From assembly GCA_949987565.1 (NCBI GenBank), contig OX465104.1, positions 3,753,801 through 3,817,800 on the forward strand: 64,000 nucleotides of DNA, written 5' to 3'. Source of the DNA: Luidia sarsii. Lineage: Eukaryota; Echinodermata; Asteroidea; Paxillosida; Luidiidae. Shown here piece after piece: positions 1 to 10,688 of this stretch. The notes beneath the pieces were generated by a model that was not told the DNA's origin, searched no databases, and saw only the letters and a list, made by a program, of their open reading frames with translations. The stretch's first letter is position 1, and every line of letters starts with the position of its first letter. The position numbers and the translations under genes were made by a program.

Positions 1-169
1 AAGATACTAACTGGAACTTTAAGATAGTGGTACCGTACTTTAGCATATGTACAGGTAAGTGAAAATCATGAGTATCCATCCAGTGCAATGGAATGAGTGG
101 ACTGACACACTAAGGTCAGGCTGCAATACCAATTGATGCAATTACTCTAATTCTATTACACTAGTACAT

Positions 170-960
170 AATTATACATGTACATGTACATGTACATGTA
201 CCAGTGTGTACGTACATGTACATATGCACATGTGTACGAGTATGTACATGTACACATACATGTACATGTACATGGGCATATCATTCCAAGGCCTGGAGGT
301 AATGCAATAGACCTACACATGTACATACACGGTATTGTACAGTACATTACACATACATGTACTGATGTACCACACGATGGTTCACATGTACGCAATATCA
401 TACGCTAGGCCTCCATTAGTCCATTAATAAGTAATTCAATTTGCAGAGATGTTGGTAAATATTAGCTTCATGGATTCCGCTGCATAAAGGTTGCATTGAT
501 TTTCATTGTGCAGGATTCTTTAATTGGAATACACAACATTTGCAGTTTTGTATGCAAGTCCATGGAGCCATTTAATTGTACACAAACCAATGAAGCATAC
601 ATTTGTACGCAAACATATGGTCCATCGGACTATACAACCTGCAGGCCATTCATTTGTACACATACCAATGGCCCATTATGGGGCCATTTACTTGTACACA
701 ACCCAGTACAGGTCATTCATTTGTACACAAACCTGCAAGCAGATGTATTGTAACCATACATATACACGTGTACATGTTGTACAGTACGTACATGTGTACA
801 TGTATATGTACATGTATGTAGGCCTAAATGTTTATGATAATGATGACAAAAAGTTCAAAAACTGACCACATGATATTCTGCAATATGGTAATATTGGTAT
901 GCACTAGCTATGCAAAAATGCACGCACTAGTGTACACCATATGTGTGTGTACGATATGTA
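170..960. repeat. ACATGT-rich cryptically simple DNA
   Basis: Runs of (ACATGT)n and GTACAT interspersed with other sequence. At ~540-750 a degenerate ~55-60 bp unit repeats around CATTTGTACACAAACC. The tract is self-complementary, so both strands show open Tyr/His/Val/Cys frames that are not genes. Confidence 0.8.
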
Positions 961-969
961 CATGTAGTT

Positions 970-2735
970 ATAGTAAATTTTTGCATGGAAATTTCATTTA
1001 AATAAACTTTAATATCATGTGAAACAATTGCCTTTCAAATGGATACACACCTGATAAAATTTATTTTCCACAGGAATGCAAATTAAGCCTTCTGGGTTAG
1101 TGCAAAAGCACCTGGCCACCTGTACAAGTATGACATTTACCGATCAAATTAACGAGACACTTTGCTCACGAATCACAAACCCAATATTTGCCGGCCTTGT
1201 AATTGTCACTGGCCTTTATCAGATGAGAGCATTCAGACGAAATTGGACACGGAAGAGGGGTAGGGGGAGGGGTAGGGGTTGGTAAACAAAAGATGACCAC
1301 TGCCTGACCTAGTACATGTATATTGGCCATTGTGCCCAGGCATGCTAAGTGGTCAAGCGTACAGCATGTATATTGAAGCAGAAAGCCACCGATGCCCTCA
1401 CTGTGAAGGGGGCTGCCAGGTTTACCACTGCGAGAACCCACGATGGTATGGAGCCCAGGCTACAGCTAGCTGGGAGGGCCTGTCCCTCATCAGGCCCTCC
1501 GTTTCATTACCGCCTGCACTGTGGCACAGGAGGCAAGAGATGAAACATAGCCTGCAATCCAGCCCCTTCCCATGGCCCAGGGGGTAACGTACACGTACGT
1601 ATTGACAACGGACCGATCCCAGCCCGGATGTAATTGGTCCATGTATTTATGCAGTATCTAAAATGACACCCGGCCATATCTGCTCATATTTCATCTGAGG
1701 GGCATATTATGATTCTAAGGTTGAAGATGCTCTAGGAATTTGTTGCCGGGGCAACTTGGCTCGGATGTCTTCAATTTCGAGTCGAGTATCTTAAGCCGAA
1801 TTTATCATGAAGAGGCCCTCTTAGATGAGCTTGTATTGACTCGGCATCTTGCCGCTGTGCTCCAAACTCGTCCAAAATCGTTGTTTGGATTCTAAGAAGA
1901 TTATGAGGATGAACAAAAACTAAGTGAAAAGATTACCTAAAAGTTCACAAAAGTAGCAGAAAAAAAAAAAAAAAATGCTCACTAACATCAACGACTGAAA
2001 TGCAAAACTAAAAAAACCAAAAAAACCCTGAGGACCTGATCTTAGCAAGACCTTTTTCAATAGGGCCAATTCCATTGTCCCAAATAAATTCGATTGTTTG
2101 GATCGCGATTTGTATTGCGATCACTTTTTGTTTGTTTGACCGCAATAAACACTATTATTAGTGGGATTTGAATCGTGACTCAGACTCCACTAGAAGTGAA
2201 ACATTTCTAAATAATCGTGTTTATTTGTCGCGTGTAGGAATGCCCCGCTGAATCGCACCTGTTTTTAAATCCCATAATGCACCGCTCGCGCTCTGACTGA
2301 CAGGAAATGTCCTGAGCACTTGTTTAAACGCGTACATGTCTCCCTGCATGGGCCACCCTCAATGACACATTCACCATGCCCACCATTTGACGATGACTGC
2401 TAACCAAAATTTCTTGCGCTGTAATTTTTGACCTGTGTGAGCATAAAAAATGTGGTGTTTTTTTATCGTGATTCAAATCATGATTATTTGCACTTTTGGC
2501 ACTTTCACATAAACCTAAAAACAATTTTAACCAGTTCCAACCCAAAAATCAACCCCTGTTCTGCAAAAGAAATAAAAAATTCCCAGGGACCTACATGTAC
2601 ATTCCACGTACGTGCACTTTTGAGGGGTGAGTCTAGTCTACTCAGATTCTGGTCAGGCTCTTTGGGAAAAAAAGAAAAGCAAAAGGAAAATGCGCATAAT
2701 TGGTCAACATCGCTGAAATTCAAGAACGTCTGGTC
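970..2735. other. Unassigned non-coding DNA
   Basis: No gene recognised. It contains an A-run near 1960, a short GGGGTAGG purine tract at 1255-1280, and at 2150-2230 one copy of a dispersed unit with CGTGACTCAGACTCCACT that recurs near 4235 and 8885-9080. Confidence 0.5.
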
Positions 2736-2739
2736 TGGG

Positions 2740-3480
2740 ATGCCAAACACGTACCCTACAGGTGCAGTACATACTTGTAGAACACATGTACACTGTATGT
2801 GCAAAATTGTGTATTCCTTAGATTACATACATGTAGACTTGCGTGCTCATGCAGTACACGTACAGTACATCATATGCATGTGTACCGGTACATACACAAT
2901 TGTTTCTGTTTGCACATGTACATTGTACTGCAGAATTGTGTGTACATGTACATGTTGTGTACAACAGGTACATATACAGAATGAACAATTATATGTCATT
3001 GTGTACTACAGTACAGCACTTGTACATGTACGGTACATAATACTGTGTACATGTACATGTACACGTGTACAATTGTAAAGTTACATGTACATGTAGACTG
3101 TAGAATTGTACATAATGTACGTGTACTACCGGTACATGTACATGTACATGTTCTGTGTACATGTACATGTACATATGTATACATGTACATGTACATAGAT
3201 ATGTATACATGTACATGTACATGTACAAGTACAGTACAGTACCTACATGTACCGGTAGTGTAGAATTTAATGTACAATATTGTCCGTTTACTACATGTAC
3301 ATGTACACTTTGAGTCTGAGGGACATGTATCTAAACAATGCCTACTTGGGAACACTATGAAATAAATACTGTGTATGTACTGTATGTACACTATACAGTA
3401 TGTATACATGTACTGTGTACATGTAGTCTGACAGTGTACATGTACAGTACATGTAGTCTGACAGTGCACAAAATGTATGC
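2740..3480. repeat. Second ACATGT-rich tract
   Basis: Dense TACATGTACATG blocks with CCGGTACATG variants. Palindromic hexamer DNA; no coding potential beyond low-complexity frames. Smaller patches lie at 4380-4440, 20955, 28080 and 58480-58700. Confidence 0.8.
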
Positions 3481-3762
3481 ATTATGAAAAATGCTAACCC
3501 CGGTCACGCCGGTGAACATTGTGCATATTATTGCATTGGAAATGGCACCCTTTTTTGTGTGCACACATTCACACACAGCAAACAAGTGCGATGCAGACAA
3601 ATGCCGGCCCGACAAGCACGGCACTTCCTGTCAGTCAGAGCGTGAGCGTTGCATTGTGGGATTTACAAAAAATACAATTTGTTTTTCTCACTGTGCAGCC
3701 TACAGGGTCACCAGCTCACCACACGCATTTATTTAGAATTAAGTCTCACTAGTATTAATATA

Positions 3763-3909
3763 AAATTTAGTGGGCCTGACGTTTCGATCCTAGCAGGACC
3801 TTTGAGAAAGGTCCTGCTAGGATCGAAACGTCAGGCCCACTAAATTTTAGATTTACATTTTGGTAATTTTAGTCAGTAAGCAGTTTGCAACATTTTTGTA
3901 TATCACCTT
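3763..3909 (+). mobile_element. F1 foldback-head element, copy 1
   Basis: Starts TAAAATTTAGTGGGCCTGAC-like, folds back at CTAGCAGGACCTTTGAG, then carries the invariant tail (GGTAATTTTAGTCAGTAAGC, GTTTGCAACATTTTTG) ending GTATATCACC. Flanked by the 13-bp direct repeat TAGTATTAATATA (3750-3762, 3910-3922). Confidence 0.8.
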
Positions 3910-3922
3910 TAGTATTAATATA

Positions 3923-4220
3923 GGAAGGTTTGCGGTGAACACCATGTCACCATGTATCAGGTCTCTTAAAGGAAGAGGTACATGTATGGTTCTGAACAGA
4001 ACCTGAGTGGTAACTCGACGTTTCGACCAGTATAAGGAGTTCCACCACCGATCCCGAGACATTCTCCTGATGACGGCCAGAGCATACTGGTCGAAACGTC
4101 GAGTTACCCTCAGGTTCTTTTCAGAACCATACCTCTTCCTTTAAGAGACCTGATACATGGTGTTCACCGCAAACCTTCCTATATTGATTCACCCACCATG
4201 CAAAGCCTTAAGTCTCATTT
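3923..4220 (+). mobile_element. F2 foldback-head element, copy 1
   Basis: Arms begin GGTTTGCGGTGA and end TCACCGCAAACC with about 110 bp of near-perfect inverted complementarity, followed by an asymmetric tail (ACCATGCAAAGCCTTAAGTC). The right arm holds CTGATGA at 4067 and GAAAC at 4093, a hammerhead-like core. It abuts the F1 copy to its left. Confidence 0.75.
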
Positions 4221-4654
4221 ATTTGTCACTAGTATTAGTGAGTCTAAATCGTAATTCAAATCCCACTAGAAATCACATTTATTGTGTCCACACACACAAA
4301 AAATGTCCTGGGAAATACACGCAGACTGTATGGTGTGATAAGGCCATACAAAATGTACACGTATTATGGTCCTGCCCTGAATACTGTGTACATTGATATG
4401 GCTATGTACAGTGTACATGTACCGTACAATGCACACATGTGTGCTATTAACCTTCGCTGGATATTGGATGAGATATGAGGCAGTTCATTGAGTTTGTTTT
4501 CATTGGCACGCTTCAGGGAGCCAGAAAGAGACAACGAAATGCATGGAAGTCCACAGGACCATCTTCAATTATTTTTTTTTAATGCAAAATCGACCCCCAA
4601 AACAAGGCTGAAAAGCCACTCAAGGTACTTAACCCTGACCTTCCTCAATTCTCC

Positions 4655-5222
4655 ATAATCCTCCGGGTTGTGTTGGGAGGACTGCGGAGGATTGAGGCAA
4701 GTACAGTAAGAACATTTACAGTTGGAGGATTGCGGAGGATTGAGGAAGGTTGTAAAATTTACACAGGAGGACTGGGGAAGATTGAGGAAGCATCCTACAA
4801 TGAAATCTTGGAGGATTGTGGAGGATTGAGGAAGGTTGTAAAATTTACACTGGAGGACTGGGGAGGATTGGGGAGGATTGTGGAGGATTGTGGAAGATTG
4901 AGGAAGGTTGTAAAATTTACACTGGAGGACAGTGGAGGATTGTGGAGGATTGAGGAAGGTTGTAAAATTTACACTGGAGGACTGGGGAGGATTGTGGAGG
5001 ATTGTGGAGGATTGAGGAAGGTTGTAAAATTTACACTGGAGGACTGTGGAGGATTGTGGAGGATTGAGGAAGGTTGTAAAATTTACACTGGAGGACTGTG
5101 GAGGATTGTGGAGGATTGAGGAAGGTTGTAAAATTTACACTGGAGGACTGTGGAGGATTGAGGAAGGTTGTAAAATTTACACTGGAGGACAGTGGAGGAT
5201 TGTAAAGGATTGAGGAGGGTTC
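4655..5222 (+). repeat. GGAGGATTG minisatellite
   Basis: About eight tandem copies of a ~50-70 bp unit: GGTTGTAAAATTTACACTGG plus a variable number of GGAGGATTGTGGA blocks. Open frames across it are a by-product. Confidence 0.85.
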
Positions 5223-5224
5223 CA

Positions 5225-5700
5225 AGTAAACAGTACTAGGGGGTTAGGGATAAATTATGGGCTTGAGAAAGAAGGGGCTCAGGAAGGCAAATGTACACAT
5301 GTACGAGATGTTCCCAGACCTAAGATCCGGATAAGAAAGCGAAAGAGACGTTGAAGGTAATAACGTCTTGGCATCGTGGATTCTGAAGATGACATACTTG
5401 TGTCTGTCTCCGGGAAAAACTGGCGGACTTGGGTTGGGATGGATTTGTTTGATGACAAATGACATTTCCAATTTGCGGAAGTCGGCTAAGTCAATATCAG
5501 AAAGTTTGGCCTCAGCGTTCGCTAAGATGGGCCAGTCGAGACTCGAGACTAGATTGCTACGTGAAGACTGACATTTTATGTCATTAAGACATGATGTGAC
5601 AACTTGATTTAAATTTTTTTCCGGATTTTCCCCAAACATCCTATCATATCATTTTAATTTATGTTAATTTTCAGTTTTGAGGTTATAATCCTTCTTTTGT
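5225..5700. other. Unique island between two tandem arrays
   Basis: Non-repetitive stretch. The minus strand is open for 131 codons (5639-5244) with a mixed, non-simple composition; an AG acceptor-like site lies within. Not recognised as any family; could be an orphan exon or chance. Confidence 0.25.
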
Positions 5701-5754
5701 GTTCACTCCCTCACTTCTCTCTTTAACCTTTTCCCCTGTGGTCTTTCCCTTCCC

Positions 5755-7585
5755 TGTACTAATGTAACTTATCCCTTCCCTACCCCTTGCCCTTCCCTTT
5801 GATTTCACCCTGGTCTGTCTGCCAGCTTACCTCCTTTGATCCCTTCCCTAGTCCCTACTGCTTGCCCTTCCCTTTGATCTCACCCTGGTGTCTGTCTACT
5901 GGCTTTCCTCCTTTGATCCCTTCCCTACTGCTTGCCCTTCCCATTGATCTCACCCTGGTCTGTATAGCAGCTTTCCTCCTTTGATCCCTTCCCTACTGCT
6001 TGCCCTTCCCTTTGATCTCACCCTGGTCTGCCTGCCAGCTTTCCTCCTTTGATCCCTTCCCTAGCCCCTACTGCTTGCCCTTCCCTTTGATCTCACCCTG
6101 GTCTGTCTATCAGCTTTCCACCTTTGATCCCTTCCAGTCCCTACTGCTTTGATCTCACCCTGGTCTGTCTAGCAGCTTTGATCCCTTCCCTACTGCTTGC
6201 CCTTGCCTTTGATCTCACCCTGTTCTGACCAGCTTTCCTCCTTTGATCCCTCCCCTAGTCCCTAGTGCTTGCCCTTCCCTTTGATCTCACCCTGGTCTGT
6301 CTATCAGCTTTCCTCCTTTGATCCCTTCCAATCCCTAAGTGCTTTGATCTCACCACGGTCTGCCTACCAGCTTTCCACCTTTGATCCCTTCCCTCCTGAT
6401 TGCCCTTCCCTTTGATCTCACCCTGGGCTGCCTACCAGCTTTCCTCCTTTCATCCCTTCCCTACTGCTTGCCTGTCCTTTTCATCTCACCCTGGTCTGTT
6501 TACCAGCTTTCCTCCTTTAATCCCTTCCCTACTACTTGCCCTTCCCTTTGATCTAACCCTGGTCTGTCTACCAGCTTTGCTCCTTTGATTTCCTCTCTAC
6601 TGCTTCCCCTTCCCCTTCCCTTTGATCTCACCCTGGTCTGTCTACCAGCTTTCCTCCTTTGATCCCTTCCCTACTGCTTGCCCTTCCCTTTGATCTCACC
6701 CTGGTCTGTCCACCAGCTTTCCTCCTTTGATCCCTTCCTACTGTTTGCCCTTCCCTTTGATCTCACCCTGGTCTATCTACCAGCTTTTCGTCCTTTGATC
6801 CCTTCCCTACTGCTTGCCCTTCCCTTTTATCTCACCCTGGTCTGTCTACCAGCTTTCCTCCTTTGATCCCTTCCCTACTGCTTGCCCTTCCCTTTGATCC
6901 CACCCTGGTCTATCTACCAGCTTTTCGTCCTTTGATCCCTTCTCTACTGTTTGCCCTTCCCTTTGATCTAACCCTGGTCTATCTACCAGCTTTCCTCCTT
7001 TGATCCCTTCCCTACTGCTTGCCCTTCCCTTTGATCTCACCCTGGTCTGTCTACCAGCTTCCCTCCTTTGATCCCTTCCCTACTGCTTGCCCTTCCCTTT
7101 GATCCCACCCTGGTCTATCTACCAGCTTTTCGTCCTTTGATCCCTTCCCTACTGTTTGCCCTTCCCTTTGATCTAACCCTGGTCTATCTACCAGCTTTCC
7201 TCCTTTGATCCCTTCCCTACTGCTTGCCCTTCCCTTTGATCTCAACCTGGTCTATCTACCAGCTTTCCTCCTTTGATCCCTTCCCTACTGCTTGCCCTTC
7301 CCTTTGATCTCACCCTGGTCTGTCTACCAGCTTCCCTCCTTTGATCCCTTCCCTACTGCTTGCCTTCCGTTTGGTATCACCCTGGTCTGTCTACCAGCTT
7401 TCCTCCTTTGATCCCTTACCTACTGCTTGCCCTTCCCTTTGATCTCACCCTGGTCTGCCTACCAGCTTTCCTCCTTTGATCCCTTCCTGACTGCTTGCCC
7501 TTCCCTTTAGTCTCACCCTTGTCTGTCTACCAGCTTCCCCCCTCTGCTCCCTTCCCTATTGCTTGCCCTCCCCTTTGAGAAGTGG
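5755..7585 (+). repeat. 68-bp satellite array, left locus
   Basis: Tandem unit of 68 bp built from CTTTGATCTCACCCTGGTCT, TCTACCAGCTTTCCTCC, TTTGATCCCTTCCCTACTGC and TTGCCCTTCC. About 27 units, diverged and with indels at the left edge, more regular after 6.6 kb. Same unit and strand as the array at 61.5-64 kb. Confidence 0.93.
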
Positions 7586-7589
7586 GGGA

Positions 7590-9330
7590 TTGAACACAAA
7601 AGAGGGATTATTGGTAAGCATGCAAGGACATTAATCATCATTCCCCTCCTGGATGTTGAATTTGGTTGAATCTGTAGATTTGATAATTAGTTTGCTTCAA
7701 TTACATTAGCTCACCCTAGCTACAGTAACTATCTGCAACCCTTTTACTAGGTACTTTTACTACTTTTACTAGGTAAAAAAAAAGGAACATAAATATTAAA
7801 AAGGAGTACCCTGGTAAATGGACAGGTACCTAGTTACGTACACGTGTACTATATGATCAATGGTTCAACCATTTCATGAATTTTCTGAAAGAGGAGAGAG
7901 AAAATAACTGGAAATTGTACCAAGATAATTAATGCAAAGGATGGCCAAGTTTTGGCAAGTAACAAAATCCACTTGGCAACCTGGAGTAGTTGCCTAACAA
8001 CTGGCCATCCGACATGTCCGAGAGATAAAAACCATTTGAGGACCCGGCTACCTGTGTACTAAGGCTACCTACAAGGCCACTTTCCTGGCAAATACACCTG
8101 TACATGTATACATTCACCTTGCCTTCAAAAGGGGGCTGCCTGTCTCAACCTTGGCAAAGCTGAAGAGAGCTGGCCATCTATGAAGCAGGAAAAGGAGGTG
8201 ATAATGTAGCCTGTACTGGTATACTACTACAAGACTAAGGCATCTACAAGACTAAAGGCATCTACGTACAAGACTACTTCCAAGGCATCTACACTGTATG
8301 TACAAGATGTACAAGACTACTTAGGCATCTACACTGTATGTACAAGACTAAGGCAGATCCTGGGCATACGTACATGTACCTCACCATACAGTCCATTAGG
8401 TATCAAGGACATCTAGATGAGTACATTCCCAAGATGCACATACAGCATGGCTATGTTCAGACAGTTTGTTAGTTTAAAAGTTTTTAAAACCAATCGAGTT
8501 AAAATGCCTTCTAACCACAGGGGGCAAGTCGTGAATTTAAAACTCTGTGCGTTCATACAGCGTCCTACAGCAAGCAGTTAAAACTGGTTCGGTTTTATTT
8601 TCGGTTTTAAAAGGTCACGTACTTTCTGCCCCACAAACAGAGCTGACTTCCGTCTATATGCATATAGCGTGCTACACACACATCGCGCTTTATTATCTGT
8701 TACGCAAGCTGTGCAGCAAGGCGGGTCAACATCGCTGCCTAAAACCAGATGTTGAACCAACATGACCAACGCGATTGTGTCCAAACAGCATTTTAGAAGG
8801 TAAACCAGATCGGTCTTAGCGCTTAAACACTCAACTGGAGCAGTTTTAAATTTGCGTTTTATTGGCAAGTTATACCGGATCAGTTTTAAAAAGTGGAGTC
8901 CGAATCGCGATTCAAATCTCAGCGACAATCGTGTTTATCTTGTTCACACACACACAAAAGTGGAGTTTGAATATTTGGAAAAGTCTCACTAGCAGTGGAG
9001 TCCAAATCACGATTCAAATCCCAGTGTTTATTGTGTTCACACACAATCATGATCCAAATAGTCGCGTTTATTTGGGAAAGTAGAAGGGGACCATAATGAG
9101 ACCAGACAGCATCACACCCAACATGTGAAATGCAGACGACAATAACTCGACATACGGATCTATGGCTTGTATGAGATAATCAGGGGCCAGATTTAATTAG
9201 TCCGACTCGGACTTGGACTCGGACTCAGACTCGAATAGCACTTTTCATGACTCAGACTCGAGTCACAAAAGCATTTGTTTGGACTTAGACCAACTGACTA
9301 GTACTCAGAATTGAGTCACATACATATACA
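7590..9330. other. Unassigned DNA with small tandem patches
   Basis: No gene recognised. ~8220-8360 carries a ~30-bp unit around CAAGACTAAGGCATCTAC. 8885-9080 carries two copies of a unit with AATCGCGATTCAAATC and CACACACACA. 9200-9320 is a GGACTCGGACTC-type hexamer patch. Confidence 0.5.
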
Positions 9331-9336
9331 GATTTA

Positions 9337-9488
9337 AAATTTAGTGGGCCTGACGTTTCGATCCTAGCAGGACCTTTCTCGTTAAGAAAGGTCCTGCTAG
9401 GATCGAAACGTCAGGCCCACTAAATTTTAAGATTTGCATTTTGGTAATTTTAGTCAGTAAGCAGTTTGCAACATATTTGTATATCACG
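9337..9488 (+). mobile_element. F1 element, copy 2
   Basis: Complete head and tail, fold junction at CCTTTCTCGTTAAGAAAGG. Flanked by TACAGATTTA (9327-9336 and 9489-9498), a 10-bp direct repeat. Confidence 0.8.
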
Positions 9489-9983
9489 TACAGATTTAGT
9501 GTAACCGTGACTCTCATCCTTCTGCGACCTTCGGGAGGATGAGGAGTACGGTTACCGCAGCTACAGGTAAATTAACAAATAGTTTGGACTTTTCATTTTC
9601 AATCACACTTACTGGCTCAGAATCAAGTTGAAACAACAAATGGTTTGAACTCGGACCAACTGACTTCGACTTGGGCCGTTGGGGACGTGACTTGTGACTC
9701 AATCAAGAAAAACACACAGCAAATGGAATACATGCAGAATACCCCGTCACTATGTACGTAAAGCCCTTCCCCTTGGGTGTGCAATGCAGTGCAGGCCTGT
9801 GTGTGTGTACAGTGCGGAGGTGAGTGGCGGCATATTCTGCAATTGTGCCAAAATAATTTGTTCATTTAAACTCACATTTGTCACAATGTCTTCAAATTAA
9901 ATAGGCCTAGTTCTTGAGGCAAACAAAGCAAATTAAATGTTCAGACAGGGGAATTTCCTCAATTGTGAATACCAGAAATAACT

Positions 9984-10117
9984 CTTAAAATTTAGTGGGC
10001 CTGACGTTTCGATCCTAGCAGGTCCTGCTAGGATCGAAACGTCAGGCCCACTAAATTTTAACATTTACATTTTGGTAATTTTAGTCAGTAAGCAGTTTGC
10101 AACATTTTTGCATATCG
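9984..10117 (+). mobile_element. F1 element, copy 3
   Basis: Short head with fold junction CTAGCAGGTCCTGCTAG, full tail ending GCATATCG. Flanked by CCAGAAATAACT (9972-9983 and 10118-10129), a 12-bp direct repeat. Confidence 0.82.
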
Positions 10118-10129
10118 CCAGAAATAACT

Positions 10130-10640
10130 GTTAGTTAACTCATAGAGCAAGGAGTTGTACTAAATTGTAGTTGTGTCCCAAATAATCTTGTGCAAATCTG
10201 ATGAATAGAGTGAATTAGTGTTTACATACTGTGAGTGTGATTGTCATTATTCATTAATGTCATAACATGAAGTAATGAGTAATGTCAGCGCGTTTATAAC
10301 ATGATAACACAGGCGAAAGAGTCATAATTACCTCCGTTCGTGCCTTGGAAGTCACCTGGCTCAACGGGGGAACATCTGCACCACGGAACGAACAAATGCC
10401 GACCGAGTTTCCGTCAGTAAAGAGGAATATTGAAACCTTATAAATCCCGAAGCCAGTTGAAGCACACTCTACCGCACGTACACTAGTAGTAGTACTAGTA
10501 TTAATTATTATGACCACGTTTTGGTGCATTGCATTTGCAGACGTGCACATAAACAGCACCGTGTTATTATCATGCACGCCTACCGTTAAATTGGTATAGC
10601 GCCCTCTATGGACCGAAGTGAGCAACGTGAAGCATTAGAA
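10130..10640. other. Upstream region of NUBP2
   Basis: No repeat or gene recognised. The minus strand is open over 10625-10260 without an ATG; there is no support for a divergent gene. A proximal NUBP2 promoter is expected here. Confidence 0.3.
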
Positions 10641-10654
10641 GGACTGTGGGAAGT

Positions 10655-10675
10655 TTATTCAAGATGGCAGCCCCC
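10655..10675 (+). promoter_or_regulatory. YY1-like motif over the NUBP2 start codon
   Basis: AAGATGGCAGCC overlaps the ATG and fits the AAGATGGCNGC consensus known for YY1 in housekeeping gene starts. Seen in sequence; function is inferred. No TATA box is evident upstream. Confidence 0.3.
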
Positions 10676-10688
10676 ACGGACAGTTCAG
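10664..10688 (+). CDS. NUBP2: NUBP2 exon 1, coding part (aa 1-8)
   Basis: ATG in context AAGATGG opens a short reading frame (MAAPTDSS plus one base) that ends at a strong donor, CAG|GTATGA. Phase 1 matches exon 2. A short, poorly conserved N-terminus before the P-loop is normal for NUBP2. The choice rests on the frame match and on the lack of another in-frame ATG near exon 2. Confidence 0.75.

Noticed and set aside
10260..10625. Divergent gene head-to-head with NUBP2
   Set aside because: Minus-strand frame has no ATG start and no recognisable protein similarity.
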